Shown: positions 11,641 through 22,425, counted from the first letter of the stretch. The stretch is 64,000 bases of DNA from Tillus elongatus (GCA_964006375.1 OZ023269.1:125220223-125284222); one strand, 5' to 3'. A program made the numbers and translations. Notes: a model not told the origin generated them from the sequence alone.

Positions 11641-12055
11641 TTACCTACTTGAGTTTGCTAAAAAAAATTTGTATGTTTAATAATAAAATAATGGATTACT
11701 CTAAAAATGAATTAAATCATATAGTTTACGTGTTAGGAGAGGCCAAAAAAATTGTTTAAAGCCAGCAATTTCTAGTAACCGAGCAACTAACATCGAGTAC
11801 GCAGAACAGCTCAGAAGCCCAGCAACCCAATTAAATCTTGGCTTGGCTTATATAGCTTGCTTTACATTTAGTCTGTTTATTTTTATTTGTATATTTTAGA
11901 AGTTTTATTAACTCAGTAGCAGACCGAGTAGCCAAGTTCGTCGTGCGAATAAACTATAGAGTCCAGATCATGACGTATTCAGACAGTCGGCTTTTTAAGT
12001 TGGCTCGCACAAGCTCAAGATTTCAGGGTAAGGAGTTTGTCTAGTGTGTTGTTAT
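11641..12055. other. No recognised feature
   Basis: AT-rich. It ends in TATT/TTCT-rich simple sequence that leads into the minisatellite. Confidence 0.5.
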
Positions 12056-12139
12056 TTATTTATTTATTTACTTATTAATTTCTTTCTTTCTTTATTTATT
12101 TATTGATGTACTAATTAATTTCTTTATTAATTTATTCAT

Positions 12140-12595
12140 TTCTTTGTTTCTCGTTTCTTTGTTTCTATGTTTCTCTGTTTCTATGTTTTTCCGTTTCTCC
12201 GTTTCTCCGTTTCTCCGTTTCTCCGCTTCTCCGCTTCCCGCTTCTCCGTTTCTCCGTTTCTCCGTTACTTCGTTTCTCCGTTTCTCCGTTTCTCCGTTTC
12301 TCCGTTTCTCCGCTTCTCCGCTTCTCCGTTTCTCAGTTTCTCCGTTTCTCAGTTTCTCAGTTTCTCAATTTCTCCGTTTCTCCGTTTCTCCGTTTCTCCG
12401 TTTCTCCGCTTCTCCGTTTCTCCGCTTCCCGCTTCTCCGTTTCTCCGTTTCTCCGCTTCTCCGCTTCTCAGTTTCTCCGTTTCTCAGTTTCTCCGTTTCT
12501 CCGTTTCTCCGTTTCTCCGCTTCTCCATTTCTCCGCTTCCCGCTTCTCCGTTTCTCAGTTTCTCCGTTTCAACGTTTCTTCGTTTCTCTGTTTCG
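12140..12595. repeat. 8-bp minisatellite, unit GTTTCTCC
   Basis: More than 50 tandem copies of GTTTCTCC with variants GCTTCTCC, GTTTCTCA and the shortened GCTTCCC. The variants recur in blocks, suggesting higher-order units. Two long overlapping frames (repeating RFSVSPFL) run through it only because the repeat lacks stop codons. No coding evidence. A (TTTA)n/(TTTC)n tract at about 12050-12140 precedes it. Confidence 0.92.
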
Positions 12596-12599
12596 CTAC

Positions 12600-12639
12600 C
12601 AAAGCGCACTTGCTGGGTCATAACTTTTTTAAATACCTA

Positions 12640-12713
<74 letters not shown>
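12600..12713. repeat. Terminal-motif remnant followed by (TA)n
   Basis: ACCAAAGCGCACTTGCTGGG at about 12598-12617 is a diverged terminal motif of the MITE/element-X family. (TA)n follows at 12645-12713. Confidence 0.7.
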
Positions 12714-12715
<2 letters not shown>

Positions 12716-13255
12716 CATAGAGAATAAATAGCTCCTGGGCCTTGATATGTGAGGAGGAAACAAGACCTTGAAACATAAATTCGGTTTGTTCAAGATCGCT
12801 ACAATATTTATGGACTGACCTTTAGCTCTACTAGAAATACTACGTGAAATGAAACAAATGGGATATTATAGCACATAAAAGTAACAAGTTTTTAGCAGTT
12901 AAGGAATTAAAATTAAATTTTATGTCGCATTAATTAAGTACAGTAGGTGAAAACATGTATGTTAACAAATATACACACATTTAAAAGGGGCATAAAGCCG
13001 TCGAAACAAATCAAAATTAGAACTACGTGATGCAGGTGGCCTATCCGAAATTGAAATTTAGCAGACCATGAAAAGTGAACGGGATAAAGTAAGGAAAAAA
13101 TCAACAGGCACATTTTCTGACTTCACTTTTAGCGCCGGCAGCTGCATTATCAAATCCAATTTAAACATTGTTGTCAGTTCTTTGATATGACATATCGTAT
13201 TTTATAGTTATTGTACGCTTTTTCTAAAATATGATTTACTTATTATTTCAAACGA
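12714..13255. other. No recognised feature
   Basis: No gene signature. GGCATAAAGCCGTCG at about 12989 resembles a few bases of SINE family 1, but the match is too short to call. Confidence 0.45.
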
Positions 13256-13500
13256 ATTCTCATGAAAAAATTTTGCTAATACAAAGATCGCGACTTTTGA
13301 ATTTTCAAATGTTTATATATTGTATCACAATTAAAAAAATAATGGGTCGTTTTTAATGAAATTTGGAAAGTACCTTCCTTTCGTGATTAAATTGTATGAG
13401 TTCGTTAGCCAAGAAAATAGGGCCAGTTATTGCGGGTAATGTCGAAAAATTGTTGCATCTTCAAAAATATCAAAGCTGTGCCAACCAAATTTTGTACTAT
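13256..13500 (+). repeat. Degenerate units A and B
   Basis: A reverse unit-A remnant (CGACTTTTGAATTTTC) is followed by unit B (AATAATGGGTCGTTTTTAAT, GTACCTTCCTTTCG, TTCGTTAGCCAAGAAAATAG) with only a short TATATTGTATC where the long (TA)n sits in other copies. Confidence 0.7.
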
Positions 13501-13859
13501 GAAACGTATCGACCTTAAGTAATAGTAATAGTAATATTAATTGTTATATTTATCATTACTATTTTTACAGCACGTCATTTGACAAATAAGTCTTATACTT
13601 GTTCCTGCCCAAGATGTAACTTTGATGGCATAGCTCCAAAAATTGATACCAAAAACTTCGTAATGAACAAAAAATTACTGAGTTTTATTTTCTATTCATC
13701 GAATCCATCCTAAGTTTCGCCCACTGGCTTTACTGTAGCGCAAAATAAGCCATTGAGGAATATGATGTGTATTGTTTTTTACATTATTTAACCAAATAAA
13801 CATAAATACAAACTAAGAAATTACAAACCAATAATCGTCATTCGTCACTAAGACAAAAA

Positions 13860-14290
13860 GTTATAAGCATTAAAAGAACAAAATTATGGGCGCCACTGGT
13901 GAGAAGTGCACAAGATTAAAATATGCTGCGTGCTTAACAAAATTTCTTGTATGTTACAGACAAAGATCAAGTTTTCTTGGCGCAAGAAGGCCAGGCAATA
14001 CCAGAAAAGTTACTTTAAATGTTTAATAGTTTTTCGTCATAAAACGTTGTTATTTGAAACGTCTATATTTTTAAAGAAAGATTCTGAAACGAATGCAGAT
14101 TATGTAAACGAAATGTAGTAAGATGTGTGTTTGACAAAGTCTTGAGTTTCTGTTTCAATCGCCATTGTCCTCCATTTTGCTAAAACATTTTCAGAAAACT
14201 CATTTCCAATAAACATTTTCTCTGACGTTTTGGAAGTAGTTTAAGTTATAGAGTTTGTGGTTTAATAATCTAATATTTTTTTATTTAATA
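13860..14290 (+). repeat. Diverged interior of the TA-linked family
   Basis: Blocks ATACCAGAAAAGTTAC, GATTCTGAAACGAATG, TTTCAATCGCCATTGTCC and GTAGTTTAAGTTATAGAGTT match interiors at 30950-31020, 32700-32900, 46440-46610 and 55800-55960. No coding function is implied. Confidence 0.6.
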
Positions 14291-14735
14291 AAACACATTC
14301 AGAAAATTCTTTCGTTTCCGGCAATATATCGATAAACGGCCAAACCATCTAGCCAGCAGTATATCGCTATAAATAATAACCCGCTAGGTTCGGCAACGTC
14401 GCCATCATGTAAGTTTAACAACATTTGTCTTGTAACTGGCTAAATAAACATTTAACGCATTGCAACAAGTGGAAAGAATGACGCATTCGGCAAATGTAGA
14501 GCAAATTAATCAACTAGTGTTGTCAACCGTTATAAATAAATCTATTTATATACAAATCCGCTGTGAACTTATACTTATCACTGAAAACCACTTCCGTTTT
14601 ATCAGGATCAAGTAGGTGTCAAAATATCTTCCGTTTAGAAGTGTACAAAATATTTGGTTTTGTTTTATTTTATTAGACATAATATTGTGATGGCAACTTC
14701 CACACCACCGGTCTATTTCCTTGACTACGGCCAAA
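14291..14735. other. No recognised feature
   Basis: No supported gene or repeat. Confidence 0.5.
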
Positions 14736-14930
14736 CACCTACGCCAGGATGCAGTTTCTCCTCACCATCCTATTAATTTTGCAATATGCCTTCCTTTCTA
14801 TGACATTGGTAAGTATTTTTAACGTGCCCAACATTGCGTGGACCACGGGAACGATGGTTTTACGCCTCCACTAAAGGTCGAAATGGCTAGACATTTAATT
14901 TGCTCGAACACAATTTTACAACCTCAGCTG
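14736..14930 (-). mobile_element. SINE family 1, diverged body fragment
   Basis: Reverse-oriented body of SINE family 1 (GCAGTTTCTCCTCACCATCCT, TTTTTAACGTGCCCAACATTG) without the tRNA-like head. More diverged than the copies at 8254 and 50780, so an older insertion. Confidence 0.75.
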
Positions 14931-15300
14931 AGTGATCTGCATATTAGGGGCCATCCGGATTTTCGAATTTTTTTTCAGCATCATGCTTAGAACCACTCCA
15001 GTATGGATAAGCAAAAAAAAATGTTGTGGAAAGAACCCCCCCAAAAGTTGTGGGACCTGGGGTGAACAGAGGGTCTGTGGGGGACGGTGTTATAAAGAAG
15101 GAACATCCACAAAAACAGCTTAGTTGGACTTCTATAAGCAGCCTTATTTACATTTTGCATCAACAGTTCCTCATAATGACATTCTTCCCTCTCCAGCGTC
15201 TATTTGCAAAATCCCCCAGCGCGTTTATGACTTGAAGGAACAATTTTTTTATTGTCCTTTATGCACAAAACAACCTACCAAACAAGCCTAAACGACCCGA
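14931..15300. other. No recognised feature
   Basis: Only homopolymer-rich sequence. A short (CTGAC)-type repeat at about 15297-15350 leads into the old LINE fragment. Confidence 0.45.
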
Positions 15301-15344
15301 CCTGATCTGATCTGACCTGACCTGACATAACCCCACCTAACCTG

Positions 15345-15939
15345 ACCTCCAACGTCCTTTTAAGGTCAGCGAAACTCTCCTGTCCTCCAGCATGCTCGCC
15401 ACCCAACTTATTAGGGACCTAGGTGATCCCCTGTCCTGTAGGGCGGCGCAGACCGTATCTGTTCTTGCCCTATAAAAGGCCCCCTCCACATCGAAGAGCA
15501 CAACTACTGTGCTCTCCGTGTAGTGTAGAGACCTTTCCACCTTTCGCGTCACAGCGTGGAGCGCAGTCTCCGTCGATTCCCCCCGCTGGTAGGCATGCTG
15601 ATTTTTATGGAAGGGGTGATCCCGAGGATCTCTCCCAACACGAACCTATCTATTATCTTTTCTAATACCTTAAACAGAAAGGATGTGAGGCTGATTAGCC
15701 TGCAGCCTTGGCCAGTGTGTAGTCCTCATTTTCCGGTTTAGGAATGAAGACCCCCTGACCCGGCGCCAGGTCCTTGGGACATAGCCACACGCCAGCCTGG
15801 CCCTGAAAACCTCCCTTAAGTCGAAAAGCAGTATATCCAGACTCCTCTGGAGCAGGGCCGGAAAGATCCCATCACAACCTGCGGACTTGAATAAAGCAAA
15901 CTCGTTCACCGCCCAAGTTATAGAGCCATCTGTGACTAC
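15345..15939 (-). pseudogene. Old LOA/R1-like LINE, RT fragment (right part of an interrupted element)
   Basis: Minus strand: NEFALFKSAGCDGI, ARLACGYVPRTWRRV (compare SLALGYIPRAWR in the full LINE), then VVLFDVEGAFYRARTD and ASMLEDRRVS. These are early RT blocks of the same superfamily as the nested LINE but clearly a different, older family. Frameshifted. The N-terminal endonuclease of the same element lies at 21203-21750, beyond the younger insertion. Confidence 0.85.
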
Positions 15940-15951
15940 CCCCTTTGCTAG
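15940..15951. repeat. Target-site duplication, left copy
   Basis: CCCCTTTGCTAG, repeated exactly at 21191-21202 just after the poly(A) of the LINE. Confidence 0.9.
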
Positions 15952-16657
15952 GGGTTAAGGAGTCGCGGGCCAAAGGACTCCAGGGGGCAAGCTGAGGAAG
16001 TGGAAATAACAACATAAACTCCCGATGAAGCTTTCCCCAAGACCGTCATGCGCGGTAAAAATCCGCATCCTGCACGAGGTGACCCTGCTAATAACTAAAC
16101 ATGACGGATCTAGACAAGGAGGTCGAACTAAACTCCCCCAATCTACGGTGTCACGTGACCCGTGCCTATGGATGGATGGCACCAGGGTGATGGTGTCGTG
16201 AACGGAACCTCTGGAGTACCAGGCAACCCTCCAGAGTAACCCGCCTTGCACCACACAGGGGGTTCTGATGGTGTGGACAGTATTTCCCCCATTCTCGTGG
16301 GAACAACATGAAGATTATAAATACATATAAAACCAAAACCAATGAGGCTCGAGGAGTGGCTCCGGCTACAGACTTGAGCCTTGAGTCTATCCCGGAAACG
16401 GAGACGAGCCAGGGTGCGGCAGCGGACTCTGGAGGTTCCACGACCGGCGTAGATACGGGGGATCAGGGGGTAGCTTCGGCCAGAGACCTGTCCCCGACAC
16501 CCAAGCTGGAGGCTGGTCCCACCGGAGGGCGGCGAGCTCCGCGGACTCCGGGGGCCCCTCCACCAGTGAGGACTCTACTGTTAGAGTAGAGGGACTGCCC
16601 CGGCAGTCCAAGCGTCTTTCGGGGGCGCAAAGAAAGAAGCTCCGGAGGGCGCAAAAA

Positions 16658-17464
16658 ATGGCGGCCGGGACCTGGACGGTCGAGAAACCTGTAAAGGCGC
16701 AAGAGGGGAGTGCGGGTCAGAAGAGGACGCGCTCGAACTCTAGCACGCCCACTACAGACAGACGTTCCAAAAGGGCCAGGGTGCCTGTAAAGGCGCAAGA
16801 GGAGAGTGCGAGTCGGAAGACGCCGCGCTCTGGCTCTAGCACGCCTACTACAGACAGACCTCCCAAAGGAACTAAGGCCGGAACACCGGCGCAGACTGGC
16901 TCTTACAGGGAGGCTGCGGAGGGCCTCGGGATGGCGGTGATTGACAGACGCCATCCTGAGGTCACGCTAGACCAGGGGAAGGCGGACCTGATCCAGGCTG
17001 CGGTGGTAGCTGCAGTGGACTCTCTTCAGGAAGGGGAGAGCCCGCCTCAGTTCCACCGGACGCGCCTGACGGGGGGCATCCTCTGGATAACCTGTGCCGG
17101 CCCGCAGTCGCGGGACTGGCTGCGGAAAACGATCGGGGGCCTCGGTCAGATTTGGGAGGGGGCGGACTTGACAGCCGTCGAGCCCAAGGAACTCCCAAAG
17201 AGACGCAAGGTCCTCGTACGGATCCCTGACACCGTCCCGCAGGAGACGGTGATCAGCAGACTTAAGATCCAGAACCCTGAACTGGGGACGCAACACTGGT
17301 CGGTTCTAAGCAGGAAGGCAGAGGAGAAAGGACAGACGCTCGCCTTCTCGATCGACCCGACATCTTACAGAGCCCTTGAAGGAACCTCCTTCAAGGCATT
17401 CTGGGGCATGGGAAGGGTTAGCTTCCGCCCACTGGGGAAGCAATTAAGGGTTAATGGGACTTAG
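16658..17464 (+). CDS. LINE ORF1 protein (nucleic-acid-binding, DUF4780-like)
   Basis: ORF1 protein, expected to bind the element's RNA and form the RNP. The 268-codon frame has a basic, Ser/Thr/Pro-rich N-terminal part with a tandem repeat (KAQEGSAGQK and KAQEESASRK, each followed by STPTTDR) and a folded C-terminal part with WITCAGPQSRDWL, VLVRIPDTVP and NPELGTQHWSV, which resembles DUF4780 domains found next to such LINEs. No CCHC knuckles are visible. The protein probably starts at the ATG at 16308 (an open 94-codon frame). In the frame of this entry, the LSGAQRKKLRRAQK motif typical of ORF1 lies just upstream of 16658. A frameshift near 16575 separates the two. ORF1 ends overlapping the ATG of ORF2. 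Confidence 0.8.
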   Translation: MAAGTWTVEKPVKAQEGSAGQKRTRSNSSTPTTDRRSKRARVPVKAQEESASRKTPRSGSSTPTTDRPPKGTKAGTPAQTGSYREAAEGLGMAVIDRRHPEVTLDQGKADLIQAAVVAAVDSLQEGESPPQFHRTRLTGGILWITCAGPQSRDWLRKTIGGLGQIWEGADLTAVEPKELPKRRKVLVRIPDTVPQETVISRLKIQNPELGTQHWSVLSRKAEEKGQTLAFSIDPTSYRALEGTSFKAFWGMGRVSFRPLGKQLRVNGT

Positions 17465-17515
17465 GTTCCTTCAGGTCAACCTCCAAACAGTAGGGCAGCC
17501 ACGGCCGGACTACTA

Positions 17516-20500
17516 ATGGCTCTGAGGAACACGGATGTGGCCCTCATCCAGGAACCGTACTCCTACAAAGGAGAGATCAAGGGACTCGGCGGAGCTAATG
17601 GAAAGCTCATCTACAGCAGGTCCAGCGAGAATCCGAGGGCCTGCATTTTTGTCAGGGAAGGGATAGAGTTTCTCCCTCTAATGAATTTCTGTTCCAGGGA
17701 CCTGGCAACGATCAAAATCCGATGTGGAGGAGCGGATGGGCTGAGGGACATTACTGTCGCGTCAGCCTATCTGCCAGGGGACAGCACGGACCCTCCTCCA
17801 CCCAACGAATTGGAGCAGCTGATGGTGGGTAGCAGAGCAGGTGGATGGCAGACCATCATCGGCATGGATGCGAATGCGCACCATGAGTTGTGGGGTAGCT
17901 CGGACACAAACTCTAGGGGTGAGGCACTTTTACAATTCTTTATGAAATTTAATTTAGACATATTGAATAGAGGTAATAAACCGACATTCGTCACAACACG
18001 GCGTGAGGAAGTTTTAGACCTAACAGTTTCCACCCAGTTTCTGGGTGACTTTGTTAAAAGCTGGGCTGTGTCTGGGGAAGTGAGTAGCTCAGACCACAGA
18101 TACATCCGGTTTGAAATCGCCAAAGTCGAAAGAGAAACGGTATGGTACCGGGACCCCCGCAAGGCGGACTGGGAAGCCTACAGGGCAGACCTAGCTGTGG
18201 AACTGCGGGGGGTTGAGAGGGCCATAAGGGATTCAATAGACCTCGAGATTGCAGCAGTCCAATTGCGAGACGCAATTACCTCGGCCTATAACGCCAACTG
18301 CCCTCTGAAAATGAGGGTGTCCACCAGGAACGTCCCATGGTGGAACGAGGACCTCAGGCAAAGGAGGACGCAGGTTCGTAAGCTGTTTAACGCGGCCAAA
18401 AGGTCGGGAGCATGGGATGAATATAGACAGGCCCTATCGACCTATAACAAAAGACTGAGGGACGCCAAGAAGGAGTCGTGGAGGAGGCACTGCGAAGAAG
18501 TGGAAAACACGTCCGAGAGTGCTCGACTACACAAGATCCTGTCTAAGGGCCCTCAGACTAACATAGGCTCCCTTAGAACACCCACGGGAGGCTTTACAAG
18601 CTCGGGGGAGGAAACTATGGAAATTTTACTTCAGACGCACTTCCCCGGCTGTAACATAATAAACCAATCACCTCCGGACTGGGAACACTCAGAAATAGAG
18701 GCGCCTTATAGGCGGGCATCTAGAGTAGACTCGACAGTCGCTAAAGAGGTGGTTACCTGGAGCAAAATCAGATGGGCCATTAACAGCTTTAAGCCATACA
18801 AATCGCCGGGATTTGATGGAATAATGCCCATCATGCTCCAACAGGGGATAGATATACTGGCGCCGGTGCTTACCCTCATTATGAGGGCCAGCCTGGCTCT
18901 GGGGTACATTCCGAGGGCATGGAGACTGGCCAGGGTTGTATTTATTCCTAAACCTGGGCGTCCAACAGACCAGGCAAAGTCCCTGAGGCCAATAAGTCTC
19001 ATGTCCTTCTTGCTGAAAACAGTGGAAAAACTGCTCGACCGGCACATTAGGGGCGGTGTACTGGAAGCATATCCTCTACACTGCGGACAATATGCATACA
19101 GAGCAGGATTCTCAACAGAAACAGCACTGCACCAACTGGTGCTGAAACTGGAGAATACGCTGGAGAACAAGGAGGTGGCGCTGGGGGCCTTCCTAGACAT
19201 AGAGGGGGCCTTTAGCAACACCTCGTTCGGATCGGTTCTGGCAGCTGCCCGGGAGCGTGGAATAGAGGAGACCTGCTGCAGGTGGATCGGTTCCATGCTC
19301 AGGGACAGGGCGGTGTTCACCTCACTCGCGGGAGGGACTCTGCTGGCGGGGGTCGCGGCGGGGTGTCCGCAGGGGAGCGTTCTGTCTCCCTTGCTCTGGT
19401 GTCTAGTCGTGGACGGCCTGCTGGGGAGGCTCTCGGGAGGGGGGTATGAGGTACAGGGCTATGCGGACGACATTGTCATCATAGTCCGAGGAAAGGTCAC
19501 ACAGGCAGTGTGGGAGCGTATGCAGACTGCACTGAAAGTGGTGGAAGGGTGGACGGTTGATCAAGGGCTCGGGGTGAGCCCCGAGAAAGCAACCGTCGTG
19601 CCGTTTACGAGGAGGAGGAAGTGTGAAAGCCACAGAACTCTCACTCTATACGGTAGGAGCGTTCCAATGGCCAGGGAGGTAAAATATCTTGGGGTCGTAT
19701 TGGACTCTAAGCTAACCTGGAATGGTCACATTGGAAAAATACTGCGTAAGGCAGTCATGACCTTAGCCGTCACTAGGCGGCTATATGGAAAAACGTGGGG
19801 ACTAAGACCTAGTATGGCCCACTGGCTGTACACAAGGGTGGTCAGACCATCGTTAACATATGCGGCACTGGTCTGGTGGCCTAAGGTGACACAATCCAGT
19901 GCCAAACAAAAACTAGGCAAGATCCAAAGGATGGCTTGCCTAGGCATCACAGGGGCCATGTCTTCAACCCCAACAGCCGCCATGGAGGTGTTGCTGGATC
20001 TACCCCCCCTACACTTCGTTATTATGGGAGAGGCCAGGCTAGGACTATACAGACTAGCCTGCAATGGTAGACTGAAGATCAACCCAGGCTTCAGAGGCCA
20101 CTGCAAAATTCAGGAGATCGTGAAGGAACCCATGCTTGAAATGAGGTCAGACTTCGCGAGCCCGCGAATGTGCAGGGAAAACAACTTCACAGTGGAAATC
20201 CCTGATCGCGGGGCATGGCGGGAGGAGACACCGGGCATACCACGGGACGCGCTCGTCTGGTTCACGGACGGATCTGGCGGGGAGCGTGGGACGGGGGCAG
20301 GTGTTTACTCGGAAGGACCGAGGGTAAGTCACAGTATTTCCCTCGGAGCCCATGCAACGGTGTTTCAGGCCGAGATGTACGCCATCCTGCACTGTGTGCG
20401 GGAGAACAAGAGGAGGGGCTACACCAACAAGCGGATCCTCATAGCCACAGACAGCCAGGCAGCCCTTAAGGCACTAAGTAGCCCACGGGTAAATTCCTGG

Positions 20501-21097
20501 CTGGTGAGTGAGTGCCGAGACGAGACGAGCGACCTGGCTGGGCAGAATGAGGTGACCCTCATCTGGGTGCCGGGTCACTCGGGGGTCAAAGGCAATGAAG
20601 AAGCTGACAGTCTCGCAAAGAGGGGGTCAGCAGAACCATTTATGGGACCAGAACCGGCTCTGGGCGTGTCAAAGAGCACTGCCAGGGGAGCCATTAAGTC
20701 CTGGGTCAGAAACCAACACAAGGTGTACTGGGCGGACTGTCCAGGGCTCAGACATGGGAAGTCAATAATTGACGGACCCAGTTCAAAGAGAGCTGTGGAG
20801 CTGCTAAACCTTAGCAGAGGACAGCTCAGAAACACAACAGGTCTCTTGACGGGACACATGGCCGTCAAGAAACACCTACATAAAATGGGGCGGTTCGAAG
20901 GGGACCTCGCATGCAGACTCTGCGGCGAGGGGGAGGAATCAGCCCAGCACATCTTGTGCGAGTGTATAGCTCTGGACCGGAAAAGACAACTGATCTACGG
21001 TCACTCTAGACCGGAGACAGAGCAATATAAAACTTCACCCTACCAATCGCTGTGCAGACTAGTTCAAGGCACAGTGATTTTGGAATGGGTGGAGTAA
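17516..21097 (+). CDS. LINE ORF2: AP endonuclease, reverse transcriptase, RNase H
   Basis: 1193 codons without a stop. Endonuclease first (ALIQEPY at about residues 9-15, MDANAHHELWG, then SSDHRYI), which nicks target DNA. RT follows: LRPISLMSF, FLDIEGAFSN, GCPQGSVLSPLLW (Cys617) and the catalytic YADD at 649-652. RNase H has TDGS (Asp918), FQAEMYAI, ATDSQAALKAL and WVPGHSGVKGNEEAD. The end has a C-x2-C-x8-H-x4-C motif (Cys1133, Cys1136, His1145, Cys1150). The true start is probably the ATG at 17454, overlapping the ORF1 stop: it reads MGLRFLQVNLQ and then loses frame by one base near 17490, before SRAATAGLLMALRN. All key catalytic residues look intact. Confidence 0.93.
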   Translation: MALRNTDVALIQEPYSYKGEIKGLGGANGKLIYSRSSENPRACIFVREGIEFLPLMNFCSRDLATIKIRCGGADGLRDITVASAYLPGDSTDPPPPNELEQLMVGSRAGGWQTIIGMDANAHHELWGSSDTNSRGEALLQFFMKFNLDILNRGNKPTFVTTRREEVLDLTVSTQFLGDFVKSWAVSGEVSSSDHRYIRFEIAKVERETVWYRDPRKADWEAYRADLAVELRGVERAIRDSIDLEIAAVQLRDAITSAYNANCPLKMRVSTRNVPWWNEDLRQRRTQVRKLFNAAKRSGAWDEYRQALSTYNKRLRDAKKESWRRHCEEVENTSESARLHKILSKGPQTNIGSLRTPTGGFTSSGEETMEILLQTHFPGCNIINQSPPDWEHSEIEAPYRRASRVDSTVAKEVVTWSKIRWAINSFKPYKSPGFDGIMPIMLQQGIDILAPVLTLIMRASLALGYIPRAWRLARVVFIPKPGRPTDQAKSLRPISLMSFLLKTVEKLLDRHIRGGVLEAYPLHCGQYAYRAGFSTETALHQLVLKLENTLENKEVALGAFLDIEGAFSNTSFGSVLAAARERGIEETCCRWIGSMLRDRAVFTSLAGGTLLAGVAAGCPQGSVLSPLLWCLVVDGLLGRLSGGGYEVQGYADDIVIIVRGKVTQAVWERMQTALKVVEGWTVDQGLGVSPEKATVVPFTRRRKCESHRTLTLYGRSVPMAREVKYLGVVLDSKLTWNGHIGKILRKAVMTLAVTRRLYGKTWGLRPSMAHWLYTRVVRPSLTYAALVWWPKVTQSSAKQKLGKIQRMACLGITGAMSSTPTAAMEVLLDLPPLHFVIMGEARLGLYRLACNGRLKINPGFRGHCKIQEIVKEPMLEMRSDFASPRMCRENNFTVEIPDRGAWREETPGIPRDALVWFTDGSGGERGTGAGVYSEGPRVSHSISLGAHATVFQAEMYAILHCVRENKRRGYTNKRILIATDSQAALKALSSPRVNSWLVSECRDETSDLAGQNEVTLIWVPGHSGVKGNEEADSLAKRGSAEPFMGPEPALGVSKSTARGAIKSWVRNQHKVYWADCPGLRHGKSIIDGPSSKRAVELLNLSRGQLRNTTGLLTGHMAVKKHLHKMGRFEGDLACRLCGEGEESAQHILCECIALDRKRQLIYGHSRPETEQYKTSPYQSLCRLVQGTVILEWVE

Positions 21098-21190
21098 GAC
21101 TAGGGGTATGCACAATCAACCAAGGGTTGCGGTGCTATCGGGGCGGCAAGGCCGCGGACGAGCCCTGAGGGAACAAAAAAAAAAAAAAAA

Positions 21191-21202
21191 CCCCTTTGCT
21201 AG
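21191..21202. repeat. Target-site duplication, right copy
   Basis: CCCCTTTGCTAG, identical to 15940-15951. Confidence 0.9.
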
Positions 21203-21750
21203 CTGCCAGTCCGCATTCGGGACCGACTACCGGCCCAGGTCAGCAGCCCCCGTGACGCTTCACCGCCCGCATCAGAGCTGCGGCAGCAATACCATGTCCA
21301 GATCCCTCGACGCCAGGATACAGGTCCTAGGTTGTTCTTCCTCAGCCTCACCGCCAACTAGGATGTTCAAGACGATTCCTCCAAGACCTCTCACTTGCTT
21401 CCTATACACATAAGGCTCCTGGATCAACACAACACCGCCGGGACGACCTGCGAGGAGCCTTGCCAGCTCCCGGCTATGTTGGACGTTGATCCGGCACACC
21501 CTCAGCTGCCCCGCGAATTAGTCGTGGCGCCGTCGGCGTGGAGCCCTCTCCCGGCCCGTATCCGTCACCGTGCCCGCCGCGGGACGGGAAGAGGCGACCA
21601 CACGCCATGTCGGAACTCTGATTATATTCATAGTCACCAAGTCTAAATACAGCAGCCACTCCTACCCGTCCAGCTCGTGAGCCACCTCGGACCTAACCAG
21701 GAAGACGAGGCGCCATGCGTCAGGTCCTCCTGCCGTCTCCAGGTGCCCTC
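21203..21750 (-). pseudogene. Old LOA/R1-like LINE, endonuclease fragment (left part of the interrupted element)
   Basis: Minus strand: RINVQHSRELARLLAGR, VLIQEPYVYRKQVRGLGG and PRTCILASRDLD, the N-terminal AP-endonuclease of an ORF2. Upstream (21500-21750) is GC-rich remains of ORF1 or of the junction. About 300 residues between this part and the RT fragment at 15345-15939 are missing, so the element was already deleted before the younger LINE landed. Confidence 0.8.
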
Positions 21751-22425
21751 ATTGCCCAATATTGAGCGAGCGGTTGAGATAAGAAAGATGCTCGCTGGTA
21801 GAAATTTGGAGAAGAAAAATGTGGCGGTAGGTAAACACTGGATAACGCTAATCACCTTAAATACTTTTTGTTGTTATAAGTAAATAGGGGTTGTGTTCAT
21901 TAAGAGACAAAGAGACATGGTTGCGATAAAATGACATCGCCTGTAGACTGTGATGATGTTGAAGTATCAATATTTGTATGTGCAAAATCTTTCTGGGAGG
22001 TATGTGAATAACGTACAGAGTTGCAGGTAATAGAGTGCATAGAATAAAGGCGTTTGCGAGTGTATGAAATATGTACATTATGTACAAATGTACAGAATTT
22101 GCCAGTAACAATTTGATAATTTAATGGTTTGATTTAGGCATGAAATGTCCACAGTGGCGCACGTGGGATGTCATTAATCCTCTAGCATTAGCATTGAATA
22201 AATAGTGGCATACAAAGTAATAAAAAAGTCCTTACGTATTGAGTGTGTTATGGTAGCAAATTTCCATAAAATATCCACTTATTAGGCTCATTGTTATTTT
22301 ACTATACAAGAAAATTAAAAGGCGATGAATAAATAGCTACCAAACCATTGCTGGTTTTATTATTATCGTTAAGATGTTGGGAAATTGGTAATCAACAAAA
22401 TAATTGCCTTTTATTCAGCTAACAA
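21751..22425. other. No recognised feature
   Basis: AT-rich, no supported gene. An (AAT)8 run lies at 22428-22451. Confidence 0.5.

Larger units (their letters stand above)
15952..21190 (+). mobile_element. Full-length LOA/R1-like non-LTR retrotransposon
   Basis: About 5.24 kb: a 5'UTR of about 355 bp, ORF1, ORF2, a short 3'UTR (21098-21173) and a poly(A) of about 16. A perfect 12-bp target-site duplication (15940-15951, 21191-21202) bounds it, so the 5' end is probably complete. It has two apparent frameshifts: one in ORF1 near 16575 and one at the start of ORF2 near 17490. It interrupted an older LINE on the opposite strand. ORF2 carries AP-endonuclease, RT, RNase H and a zinc-knuckle-like end, which points to the LOA/I/R1 group. 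Related dead copies lie at 6310-7965 and 30131-30362. GC content is much higher than in the surroundings. Confidence 0.93.

Noticed and set aside
12144..12640. Two overlapping repetitive frames of about 158 codons in the minisatellite
   Set aside because: An 8-bp repeat without stops gives such frames in several phases. Nothing else supports a gene.
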